Assembly: GCA_003255025.1 (NCBI GenBank)
Contig: QANY01013816.1
Span: forward strand, 1 to 64,000
Origin: Datisca glomerata
Taxonomy: Eukaryota; Streptophyta; Magnoliopsida; Cucurbitales; Datiscaceae
DNA length: 64,000 bases
Reading direction: 5' to 3'
In this document: piece after piece, positions 35,299 through 47,100 of the stretch
Numbering within the stretch: the stretch's first letter is position 1
How the letters are laid out: the number at the start of each line of letters is the position of its first letter
Notes under the pieces: generated by a model
The model's database searches: none
Seen by the model: the letters and a program-made list of their open reading frames with translations, nothing else
Told to the model about the DNA's origin: nothing
Position numbers and translations under genes: made by a program

Positions 35299-35900
35299 TT
35301 GAAGTCTGACTCAACCGATCTAACATATTTGTGGCACTTACGTCTTGGCCACATTAGCCTCGACAGGTTTAAAAGACTTGCAAAGGATGATCCTTTGCAA
35401 GCTTTAAGTGTAGGATCACCACCCATATGTGAATCTTGTATAGAAGGTAAAATGACCAAGAGACCCTTTTCAGCGAAGGGTGAAAGAGCCACTCAATGCC
35501 TTGAACTCGTGCATAGTGATGTATGTAGGCTATTGAATATCCAAGCAAGAGGAGGTAATATTTTGTAACATTCACTGCTGACTACTAATGTTTTGGACAT
35601 ATTTATCTAATGCACCAAAAATCTAAAAAAATTTAAAAGTTCAAAGAGTACAAGGCTATGGTCGAAAAGCAATTAGAGAAACAAAACAAAACACTACTAT
35701 TTGATCGTTGTGGAGAGTACTTGTTAGGAGAGTTTAAAGACTTTCTTAAGGAAGAAGGTATTCTTTCTCGCTTACAGCACCTGGCACTCCAAAACAGAAT
35801 GGTATGTCAAAGAGAAGGAATCAAACACTAATGAATATGGTTAGATCCATGATGAATTAAGCATCCCTCTCATATTCGTTCTAGGGATATGCCTTGGAAA
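35299..35900 (+). pseudogene. Copia pre-integrase and integrase remnant
   Basis: LTYLWHLRLGHISLDRFKRL and ICESCIEGKMTKRPF form the HHCC zinc motif (WHxxxGH ... CxxC). LELVHSDVC starts the catalytic core with its first Asp. After 35568 the frame is lost and the rest of the DDE core (35570-35900) survives only as fragments in several frames. Confidence 0.85.
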
Positions 35901-36439
35901 CAGTAACATACATTCTGAACTAAGTTCCGCCAAAGATGGTGCCTGGCACGCCATATGAAAGATGGAATGAATGAAAGTCGTCCATTAACCACTTCAGAAT
36001 ATGGGGGTGCCCAGCACATGTTCTAAAATAGAAGTCAGGTAAGTTGGTCAGTCGATCAGAATCATGCATGTTTGTATAATATCTCAAAGGAACGAAGGGG
36101 TATGTCTTTTATAAACTGACTGACAAGAAAACATTCGTAAGCACGAATTCACTTTTTCTTGAAGAAGACTATATAAGAAGTGTGAAGTCGAGAAGCACTC
36201 TTATGCTAAAGGAATTATTAAGAGGGAGGACACCGACTCCCCAATCAAGAATTGTTTATGATTCAATAATGGAAGAACCACAGCTGGGACGAGAGCCTAT
36301 GGAGCCTCGACGTAGTGGGAGGGTTGTAAGATAACCTAATAGGTACATGTGTTATGGAGATGCCTTAACAACAGTCTCAGATTAGGATCATGATGAACAT
36401 GTCTCCTACTCACAAGCTATGGCTAGTTCTGAAGCAAAT

Positions 36440-37190
36440 CTATGGTAAGAAGCCATGATAATTGAGATACATTTGATGTACTCGAACAGAGTCTGGAAAC
36501 TTATAGATCCTCTTGGAGGGGTAAAACCTGTAGGGTGTAAATGGATCTATAAGGAAAATAGAGGTCCGGATAGAAATTTGGAGACATTCAAAACTAGACT
36601 AGTAGCCAAGGGCTACATCCAAAAGTAAGGTATAGACTATGAGGATACCTTCTCGTCAGTAGCCATGCTTAAATCCTAATGACCATTGCTGTTGCCCTCG
36701 ATTATGAAATTTGTCGGATGGACGCCAAGATAGCTTTTCTGAATAGCAATCTTGAAGAGCGTATTTTTATGGTTGAACCAGACGGGTTCATGGAGAAAGG
36801 CCAAGAGTGCAAGGTTTATGAACTGCTGAACTCCATTTATGGACTTAAGCAAGCGTCTCGATCATGGAATATCAGATTCGATGAAATTGTCAAGAACTTT
36901 AGTTTTGAACACTTAGTGGATGAACCTTGTGTGTATAAGCTGATACACGAAGGAAAAGTATTTTTTCTAGTCTTATATGTAGATTATATTCTACTCATTG
37001 AGAATAGGAAAATTATGTGATGTCAATATTTTACTTGCAAAGTAATTTGATATGAAGGATCTTGGAGGAGCTGCTTTTGTCCTAGGTATTCAGATCTTTC
37101 GAGATCGGAAGAAAAGACAATTGGCACTGTCTCAAGCATCTTATATTGATAAGGTGATGGAATAAGCCTCTCCAAGTAGTAGTCTCCCAA
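36440..37190 (+). pseudogene. Copia reverse transcriptase remnant
   Basis: The open part (36679-37020) has YEICRMDAKIAFLNSNLEER, GLKQASRSWNIRFDE and LYVDYILLIEN. The catalytic YVDD box reads YVDY, so an essential Asp is missing. The upstream part near 36530-36660 has GCKWIYK and YEDTFSSVAML in other frames; downstream, QIFRDRKKRQLALSQASYID follows a frameshift. Confidence 0.9.
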
Positions 37191-37209
37191 GACTCCTCAA
37201 GAAGAGGAA

Positions 37210-37870
37210 GACATGAAAAAGATTCATTGTGCCTCAGTCAGAGGAAGTCTCATGTATGCGAAGTTTTACACTGGGCCAGACATTTACTACGCGGTGGGTA
37301 TGGTGAGTCGTTTCCAATCTAATTCTAGAATCGAGCATTAGAATACCGTCAAGCATATCCTTAAGTATATTAGGAGAATAAGGAACTACATGCTTGTGTA
37401 TTCAGGTATTACCTGAATATGACGGGGTATATTGATTCTGACTTCCAAGCAGAAAAGGATTCTAGGAGGTCCTTTCACGATCGGTGTTCTTCATGAACAG
37501 TGGAGAAGTTATATAGACAAGTATAAAGAAATCTTGCATTGTTGATTGTACCATGGAAGCTGAATATTTGGTAGCTTAGGAAGTTGCTAAGGAGGTTGTA
37601 TGGCTTAGAAAGTTCTTGAAGATTCTAAAAGTTATTCCAGAAGTTGACAAGCTCATGACACTTTATTGCGATAACAGTGGGGCTTAGAAAACTCGAAGGA
37701 ACTAAGGAGCCATTAAATATTCAAGCGCATAGAGCGTAAGTATCACCTGATAAAAGAGATTGTTCAGCGTGGAAATGTTGTAGCTACACACATATCGACG
37801 ATCAACAACCTGACAGATCCACTCACGAAGACTTTAAACAGTAAAGTCTTTGATGGTCATCTGGAGGGCA
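37210..37870 (+). pseudogene. Copia RNase H remnant
   Basis: Fragments include CTMEAEYLVA, VVWLRKFL and LYCDNSGA, the RNase H core of copia elements, followed by LTDPLTKTL near 37815 at the polyprotein end. In-frame stops and shifts interrupt it. Confidence 0.8.
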
Positions 37871-37916
37871 TGGGGATACGAGATTGTACACGTCTACTTT
37901 AGTCCAAGTGGGAGAT

Positions 37917-38219
37917 TGTTGAAATTATGTCCGTAAAGTAGGGTGCAATAACTATTTATGACTATTTAGTTATTTCTCAGACATTTTGTATTACTAAATT
38001 TAATGAATGAATGAAAGTTTTTCTATTAATTAAAGTGTGTTTATAATTCACTCAAGTCCTAGAACTATTATCAACGTAAGAAGAGAAAAGACATATGGGT
38101 CTTCTAGATAAACTCTTCTGAAATGGTTCAGAGTGTTATTCATATTTTTAGGATCGACTGGGCAATCAAGTCTGATTATGAATGTTAGGTTGAACCAAAG
38201 GATGTCAGTCTTGGGGCAT
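37917..38219 (+). repeat. Copia 3' LTR (part shared with the 5' LTR)
   Basis: Starts 'tgttgaaattatgtccg' directly after the polypurine tract. Similarity to the 5' copy stops at 'cttggggca' near 38219. Confidence 0.8.
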
Positions 38220-39009
38220 AGGAGTGGAGACTCTAACAGTTGACCTAGACATGTTGTGGAACATGTTGAATAGATCAGTAACAAATTAGTTTGGAGTAAA
38301 GTCATTTATCTAACTATAAATCTAATTGTTACACCTTAAGGGTATTTTCATAATCACCTTAATCCTGAGGTGAATTCGAAACTTGACCTAGTTAGTTACG
38401 ATCTTTGATATGCCAAAGGAGTGAGTTTGAATTGCCGAACAATACATCGGTTGTTGCAATCGTGATTCAACTATGTTGAAGTTGCGTGATTCACATTTAT
38501 GGAAAGTCATGGTTAGATTGTAAAATGTAACAATATCACCTTATGCTTTATTAATGGGTGTGTGAATAAGACATGTGGAATTGTACGAGAGAATTCAATA
38601 TTATGTCTTTCTTATTCACAGTCAATAAAGAAGTTAAGAAAATAATAACAATAGAGGTAAAATTGTAATTTTACATCATGCTCTAGTTACTGATATTCAC
38701 GAAAGATAATATGTTAAAATATTATGTGGATCGTGAAACAAAAATGTTTATTTGCACCAATAGAAATATGTAGCGTTCATGAATGGAGAGTTGATTTGTC
38801 ATCGAACCTATAGTGGAGTCGTACGATGTCAGGATTAAATAGGTCGAGAATTTGTAAGATAAAATCGTCGAGTATTTGAATCATATACATTTATTCATGT
38901 GACTCCATTCGGTCTCAAAAGTAGTTCATGAGGACACGAATAGAAGAAACTCTCAATTCATGCGTGCTACACTAAATTCGTCGAGTATTTGAATCCTATG
39001 CCTTTATAT
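38220..39009. other. Unassigned DNA, possibly the rest of the copia 3' LTR
   Basis: No ORF. Its style (short direct motifs such as 'gtcgagtatttgaatc' at about 38867 and 38978) suggests LTR or duplicated repeat DNA, but the 5' LTR has no matching part. I see no gene. Confidence 0.4.
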
Positions 39010-40683
39010 TGATTTATTTCAAAATAATTTAGTGATTATATATTTTTTTGGATTTCAGATCATTAATTGTTTAGTTCATTGTTCCGCTTCATGTAAGTGG
39101 GTTTACATGATGGTATGACTCTCGTTGTTATAAATGTATATGCTTGGTGTAAGTGAATTTGCATCTAATATGACCTATGTGTTATAAATGTATATGCTTT
39201 ATGTAAGTGAACTTATATTGTAATATGACCCATGTATGATAAAAGTATATGATTGGTGTAAGTGAATTTACATTGTAATGTGACCCACGTGTGATAAATA
39301 TAATATGTGTTGTTCTCATCAGCTTTAATTGCCTATAAGCATGTTATGTTCATATATATATTTGTGTAAATTGACTTATATAATTATGAGACTCTGATAT
39401 TATAATTATATCATGTATTTATATTTATTATCTGTTGAACCGTTTTTCAATAATGATTATATTTCGTCAACACTTTGGTAATTGTTTATTGTTCAGTTAT
39501 TAATTTGATTATCATGAGATAAATATTTGGGTATGACTGATTTTACGTTAGTATGTTATCATGTTTTATCGTTACATGTATCAATATGCATTATGTGATT
39601 AATTATTATCATACATTGGATTCTGCAAGTTATGAAGTTAATTCAGTTAAGTGGTAATTAAGCATGATATGAACTTAAGCACAACCTTTAGTTCACAAGA
39701 AATAAGGATTGTTCACGTTTTGTTCTGTTATACAAATGTGGTGTCATATGTTCATGCTTTCGTCACACATAGGGTGTCATTTGTTCATGTTTTGGTCATA
39801 CATCGGGTGTCATCTGTAAATATTTTTCGTCACTCATGAGGTGCCATCTGTTCACGTTTTCCGTCACCTATGAGTGCCATCTGTTCCGCCGCCCAATGTG
39901 TGTCATCTGTTTCATCGCCTGATATGTGTCATCTGTTTCGTCGCCCAATTCGTCATGATGTGTTTCAGTTAACGTGTGATCAGTTCTGATTAGATTGTTA
40001 ACTATGAGAGATGCCAAGACAAGATATGAATAAGTTTGTTATATGATTCTGTTTGAAACATATGTTATCTAAAGCCATGTCATGATCAAGTACATTACTT
40101 TCTTTCATTTATGATATATGTCATGTTCAGTTATGTTATGTCATGATTGCATTTATGACATGTAGATGCATGTTATTATGTAAGTTTGCTTACTAAGTAT
40201 TTTAAAATACTCATACCCCACAGTTGTTTATGATGCAGATGATGATGGCGAGCAGCATGAGTGAGAGACTTCCACAACCAGTTGAATTAGAGGAATTTAT
40301 GTTTTCAGTTTACGAATTGATTTAAAACTTGGGAAAACGTTTTTTGTTTAACTCAGTAATTTATTTTACGTTATGTTTTTCTACGAATTATGATTAGTGA
40401 AAGATTCATGGATTATGGATTTCAATTTTTTACTTTATTTCAGTTTTTAGAGGTTTAATTAATTATGTATTTAAGACACTTTATCGCTTCCGCTATTTAA
40501 TGATTAAGATTTCGATCATGGATAAGTTAATGCTTCCACTATTAAAGTCAAGGTTTTTCTATCATGGGTAAATTAAAAATTTTAATTTGGAAATTTTCTC
40601 AAAATTAGGGTTTGTTTCGAATTGGAGATTTCAAAATTGTGAAATTACACCTATGTTTAAGTCTCGGGGATCGGGGCGTTACA
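39010..40683 (+). repeat. Gypsy LTR fragment (+ strand copy)
   Basis: Runs parallel to the reverse complement of 60490-61990, sharing 'aatttagtgattatat', 'taatgtaagtgggttta'-type units, the 'ggcgagcagcatgagtg' segment and 'atgttttcagtttac'. It ends in 'atcggggcgttaca' at 40683, a normal LTR end (...CA). Contains two tandem-repeat blocks: about 60-bp units at 39120-39310 ('gtataaatgtatatgct' plus 'tgtaagtgaatttaca') and about 25-35-bp units at 39740-39960 ('gtgtcatctgttcatgtttt'). The left part of the LTR is missing. No internal coding follows, so a truncated solo LTR is likely. Confidence 0.7.
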
Positions 40684-43507
40684 CAAGTCCATTAACTTCA
40701 AGATGGTCAAGTTCAACTTCAATCCTAATTGGCGTACCTTATGAAAATAATGCAAGTACAAAATCTTTCGTTTTCATTCCCCGACGGTGATCATGTAAGA
40801 TTTCTAAGGAATATATACTTTACGTAATTATAAATTATGTTTATTCCAACACTAATACTAATTTTACTCATTTTTTATGTGTTTATAGGATTCTAGAGAT
40901 CTTCCCTCAACTTCATGATCGCATAAAGTTTAGTGATGATGAAAAATACTATATTTGCTTAAGTTTGAACTTATATTATTTTGTCTCTAGAATTTGTGAA
41001 TGTTTCAATTGATGGATTCCGAATCCTTAAAATTTGTGAATGTTTGAATTTGTGAACGTTTAAAATGCAAGAATTTGTAAATGTTTGAATTGATGGACTA
41101 TGAATTGTTGGAATTTTTCTATTGTTAGATTTTCAAATCTGTGATATAGAATATTTTCTGAAACATGTAATTTTTAAAATTATGGGATGTTTAAAAAACA
41201 GAAGAAAAACAATTATGGCCAAAATTTCAAATTATAGGGTTGTTTTGGAGTCTATAGAGGCGGTTTAAAACCGCCGAGAAAGATTCGTTAAATAATATTT
41301 ACCGATGGTTCGGTGGATAAAGGCGGTTGAAAAAATATTTCACTTTATAAAACATATCTGTTTCGTTATTTTACTTTATGTAATATCAATATTGTATGTG
41401 TACATAAAGTATTTACATTTTATATTTTTTCAGATCTTCATCCTTTACACGAGTGGTGTCCTAGTTCTCATCCCAGTCGACGTTCATATCTCAGGCAGAC
41501 CAAGCTTGCCCTATTGTCCACTTCACGACGTACGCCATCCATGACCGCCAAGTTCTCCATCCGATTGCAGAGAGAAGTTCTGTCATGGCTATGAAGTTAT
41601 CCGTCATAGCTACGAAGCTCCCCATCTGTGGTCTTGAAGCTATACGTCAATAAGAGAAGAGTAGAACCCCAACTGGGCTGAGTTCTGATGTTATATAGAA
41701 TCCCCAATAGTCAACGTAGTATTTCATATAAGAGATTTTTTGAAACTGTATTTCATATAAAGAGTTAATAACATAATTGTGAATTTCACTACCAAATTCG
41801 CGTTCCTTCTACGAATAGCAAGATTGAAGTCTATATATGTTTAAGAGAGCATGAGGTTACAAGGATTTGTTACACAAAATCTTGAGAGTACACATGGCTA
41901 CATCTCATAGGTGCTCTCATGTGTACAAGAAACAAATAATGAACTTTGTGGACAAGTTGAAGCGGTGTTTATGAGAAAATTTATCAGAGTATCAGTAAAA
42001 CCGAGCGTGGCTTACCATTAAACGGTTGGGGATATATGAAATATTTATGGAGGAGAACTCTGACATTGGCCATAACTTAATGTGACATGTGTTAAATGTT
42101 ACTAAATGTTATTTAATAGGTTGGTGACCGCATTAAATTAAATGTGATTTTGCTTACTCGATGTGCAATGAGTGGCACGCTAACATGGCAAGTGTTAATC
42201 AATGACAGTAATCTTATAACACCCACTAGGTTCATTAGACTAATAGGTTGACATATCCGATCTGAGTCATCTCAAATCACAACGATCTAGATTGATTTAA
42301 AAAATTATGAAAAAAAATTAGTTTTTCATTTTTTATGAAGAACATATCTGAATCGTGGATTCCAATCGTGATGACCCAAATCTCATAAATTATAACATGA
42401 GAAATGATCAAATTACCTCCAAAGAAGAGTAAACGTGAAAGGAAAGACATGCTGTATTATCGCAAATAAGATTAATATGGTCAGAAATCAATGATAAAGA
42501 AAAGCAATATTACAAAAACAAACTTCCACCATCCCGTTACTGACTCAGAACTATTGGGAAGCCTAAGAAAAACTTAAACATTTATATTAAATATAGACAT
42601 GAAAAATAACACCAGAAATTATCCAATTTGTATTTTATTTGTGGAACAAACACAAATTTTCATCAATCAACAAAACTCAGACAAACAATTAAGGTGGTCA
42701 ATCATTGTCAGTCTATTTATCATTTTCTATACAATCAGCAAAATTCAAGTCATACTATTTATCATGTTAATAATTGTCATAAACTCCGAGACATCACATG
42801 ACTCGAGAAAGAAGTAAAAAAACTCTATATATGTGATCTTTATATATTTTAATAATGAAAATTATGTTGAGTTGATCTGAACTACTAAAAAATAAAATCA
42901 ATAATTCAGATCAGAAAAATATGATCATTTACTTCTTTTGTAACATAGGAGTGGATCTAAACTCATCATGTTGAGGATGGTAAGGGGTATAAGATGTTGA
43001 ATGACCAAACAATTTAAGCCCAAAAAAATGGAGTCACGACGTAAAGATAATCCAAGGATTCTAATCAATGAGTAAGAAATAGCACTACAAGTCTACACCA
43101 TCAATTATGGAAATAGTGAAAGGCCTCGTCAGTAAGATTATTAAGTGGAAGAACACTTCTCTCTTTTCCCGTCTCTCTCCGTTAAGTTATGTTTAGTTTT
43201 TGAAAATTAGCAGAGAAAGAAATTGAAAGAAAAAATAGATGATTGATGCTATTCTTTTACAACTTTAATTGATAAATTAATGAATGATCCGAATATTTAT
43301 TAATTAACTCTATATCTAACTTAAACAAATTAGGTCCTAACATGGAATATTAATAGTTCTTAAACAAATATAAATCCAACACTATCATTAATGATCGACA
43401 CTATTATATAGTCATAGATATAAAGAGTGAAAATATGAACAATTAATTATTGACGTGATATTACATGACCAAAAAGAAGGTTAGTTTGTTAGTTAAGTAT
43501 TAAGTAT
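40684..43507. other. Intergenic sequence without a supported gene
   Basis: Short ORFs only. 41259-41275 is a near-perfect palindrome 'ggcggtttaaaaccgcc', with 'aaaggcggttga' again at about 41319, in the style of CACTA/Mutator-type terminal sequence. 41430-41660 is GC-richer with small internal repeats ('gtcatggctatgaag', 'gtcatagctacgaag'). Confidence 0.4.
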
Positions 43508-43606
43508 GGTGGTGTTTGATTCAATTGACTTGAATGTAATGAAATAGAATTGAAATACAATTCAGAGTTCTTTAGTATTGACATTACATTTAAACCAAAC
43601 ACTACC
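43508..43606. mobile_element. MITE, about 99 bp
   Basis: Left end GGTGGTGTTTGATTCAATTG and right end, reverse-complemented, GGTAGTGTTTGGTTTAAATG are imperfect inverted repeats; both arms include 'gaatgtaatg/aaatgtaatg'. Flanking bases (TAT and TAA) allow a TA-type duplication. The size and termini fit a Tourist or Stowaway-like MITE; the family is uncertain. Confidence 0.55.
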
Positions 43607-43959
43607 TAAATGTATCCGTTCATATAAATTTCCAAAGAAAAACAACCATGCAAATCTTAAAAGAGCAAAACAGAAATTTATTTTTAAGAAAAGTTCTACA
43701 TCACTGAGATGATCGCACCCTTAGATCACACTTTTTGGGACTCATGTTGGGTGATGTAAGAGGGGATAAATAATCAATGTTATGTCATAAGAAATGAAGT
43801 TTGGTATGAAAATATTAAAAAACAACCTAATCAAATCCCAATAACAGCGCGGTTTCTCTGTTGTCTTTACAATACAAGAAAAATATCACAACATAAGAAA
43901 ATGGCCAACATAAAACCAAATTTATCACCATATACAATAGCAGGAGGAAAATGCTAGAT

Positions 43960-44170
43960 TTATTTCAGAAGCCTTTTTAATCACATAGTAAAGAGCAGGT
44001 GGAGCCATCAGCAATTTCTACTAACCAATATAAATGGTACACTACGTTCATCCTACGCGGTCATGTTGCATTCTGATGTTTCTTCTTCCCACACATACAA
44101 TCAAACTATCATGTTCCTTCTACGTCCAGTTAAATGTGTAGCTTTGGTTTGGTAGATCTAATGCCAGAGG
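43960..44170 (-). other. Probable 3' untranslated region of the DUF810 gene
   Basis: Follows the TGA at 44173-44171. An AATAAA on the minus strand lies near 43969-43974 and could be the polyadenylation signal. No other feature seen. Confidence 0.35.
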
Positions 44171-47100
44171 TCATCTTGAAATTGAATCCTTTGATGGGGA
44201 ATCATCGTATTCTGCAGAAATGCGATTAAACCGCTTAATAAATCGTTGGGTAGGGGATAAAAACAAGGGAGGACAAAGAAAGGTGGAGTTTTGTAAGACC
44301 ACCTTCATCATACAAAGACTTGTTGGTTGGGAGGGACATGTTTGGTTGGTGGAAGTATTTTAGTTGAGAATAAAGTTTCCATTCCTTGTTGTCATTACGG
44401 AAGAGAGTAAGAAAGGCTAGTGTTAAATGCGTGGAGGTACACTTAAGAGAATAGAGACGGAAAGAGAAGATAGCAATTTACCCTACAAGTAAGAGCACCC
44501 CACATGATACACATGAAACCATTACGCCCCCATAATCAGTTCCTGCCTCTCTTTAGAGAGGGAAACCGTTAAGAATTAATTTAAATATATAATTTTACCT
44601 TAACCCAACGGCTTAAACTTTTAGGATAACCGACAACTTAACATGGTACCAGAGCAGGAGGTTCTAAGATTAAACGCACGCAATTAACAATATTTCTTTC
44701 CCATTTAAAATTAATTGTCCATGAGTTAATCCCATTAAAAAAAATTTAAGCCTACAAGTGAGGGGGGTGTTAAGAATTAATTTCAAATGTGTAAGTTAGT
44801 CTTAACCTAACACAGCTTAACCTTTTGGGACAACTGACAACTCAACAAAAACTCACCTGAAGAAGAGGGGAGATGATATTGTCTTTTCAAAAACTTGGAA
44901 GCTTCCTTGTCTTTTTTGTGGCATAAAACTCGTATCAAAGCTTGCGCGTCCAAACGAATACGGCCATAACTGTGTGGATGTGAGTCCGGCAAAATTTGTT
45001 CACTTGCACTCATAAGCATCTGGATAAGAGCTGAAGTCTGCAGAAATAGGAGACCGTATTAACCAAGTTTTTCAAGTTATTCAAATTTTCTTAAAAGTCA
45101 ATCAGATCGAGCAAACGAACAAACCTGAAGGGAATACAAGTCTAGTATTTCTTCGGCGGATTTTGCTTCTTTCTCGACTAAAGAATGTGAAAGGCCATTT
45201 CCATCAGCTACAAAGAATTCCTATAAATTGGGAGGGCATCTCCGTAAGAAGTTGCAGTTGGATTTTTAGATCATCAATTCAAACTCTACACAGACACTTC
45301 TTAGCTCTTCAATAATATAAATTATAAACAACGTGATTGGAGTAAAAATAATGTACTAATGCAGAACATAGCTGTTGTCAAACCTAATATTTGAACATAT
45401 ATGCATGTCTGCACATCTTTCTCCTAGATATTAACGATTGCAGTGGAAATCTTTTGAAGTCCATTGTACTGCCTTCTTTTTTCCAACTTCTTACCAGACA
45501 AGTGATTGATATTTTAGGACCCTTAATAGGACTTTTAAGTGCAAACCTTTAAGACGTTAAAATCCTCCTTCATTAACTGAAAGTCCGCATCGGCAAATAC
45601 TCGAGAAGGACCTCCATTAAGCAATACCCATATAAAGCCTTCCTGAAGCACAATGTAATAGAATAAGGGCCTCAAAACTTGAAAGGTAATAAAAAGGTAA
45701 GGTATCGAGATGAAAGCATACTAGGGATGCTCGAAAGATGCTTGACACCACAAGATCCCTAAGAGTATCATCAATTAAACCACAAAGACGGTCAAGTACC
45801 TATAGTACAACCATTAGAAAATTGTACTCAGCATTGATTGAAAATGGCAATGCAAAATGATGTTTGAAGTAATATACGATGTTTCAGATAGAGTATCAGT
45901 AAGAAAGCACAGATAAACAGTTTAATATCTCACATCATCAATGTGTGGAAGTACATCATCCAAGCGAGCACCTTCAACATTACCCCGATACAAGAATGAG
46001 ATGTATGCGCCTCTGAGATCCCAGAAAATAACTCTTGAACCTGGATCATAAATAGTGCAGACAGAGTGAAAGCTTGTTGGTTGTTGTGACAAAGATAATT
46101 CTCAGGCTTAAGACGAGTATTTTTTTTTTTGGTGCTATCAGAATAAACAAATCCAGATCCAGGGGCTATATAGTCCAAAAATCACATGATCAGGATCAAA
46201 GAAGTGGTTTCTGCTATGAATAATTTGTCTCGAGAAATTCATCTGGCCATACGTTCTGGATTTGCATAGTTTCCACAGAATTTAGTTCTTACAACATTTG
46301 AATTCCATGCTTGTAATAACCATTGAAATAATCACCGGGAATGAGCTTCACTAAAATAAATAAACAAAAAAACATCGGGATTGAGAATTATAACTTACTT
46401 CACTGCTTTTTAGTAAAATTCACTGATGAATAAAAGTTGGAGATGCACAATTTTTAAGTCACCAAAGGACTCTGTACAGTCAAAAATATTTCATTGCAGA
46501 ATCTTCGGGTTAGAGTACTTCACGGTTTATTAACTTCATGAAGTTCCCAACGAAAGTTATAGTTCCGACATAAAAGGTTAAACATCTGTACTCGCAATTA
46601 CCAGGTGCGATTTGGTAATTACAAACCAAGGCAAACTCAATTCGTCTTCCTAGTATGGGAGGAGAAACAAATCCGTGAGGATAAGATATATATCCTACTC
46701 TTTCTCCAGTAAGTAAGACCTCACCAGCTTTGGTTTTTTAGCAAGAAACTAAATCCATTAGGATAAGATGAAGAAACAGAGAGCAAGAGGCTAAAGTCTA
46801 AAGCTAACTCAACCGCCAAATAAAAAGCTAACATTTGCTATAGATATGTATTTTCTTTTACTTGCATCTTTAAGGAGCCATCTGAGCTAAACAAACTTTT
46901 CTTTGCATATCATGCCATCAATATTAATAGGTTTAAACACATGGTAAAAGAGGGAAATCAGCTAGATTAACAACATAAGGACCAATTTCTCGAAGGGGGT
47001 GAAACAATCCTATCGAGATGAATAGAATTCCAAATTCCTGGTGTGAAACAGCTAAGACACGTGTAGAAAGGCATCTATTTACATTATGGGCATCTATTTA

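Larger units (their letters stand above)
33499..38219 (+). mobile_element. Ty1/copia LTR retrotransposon, decayed
   Basis: Two direct LTR copies of about 300 bp (roughly 85% identical by eye) enclose gag, protease, integrase, reverse transcriptase and RNase H pieces in copia order on the + strand. Numerous stops and frameshifts, including loss of catalytic residues, show it is dead. A polypurine tract 'ccaagtgggagat' precedes the 3' LTR at 37917. No clear primer-binding site follows the 5' copy, so the 5' LTR may be truncated on its inner side. Confidence 0.9.

Noticed and set aside
41305..41544. 79-codon + ORF after the GGCGGTTT palindrome
   Set aside because: Low-complexity hydrophobic start, no domain, no counterpart; palindrome alone does not define an element.
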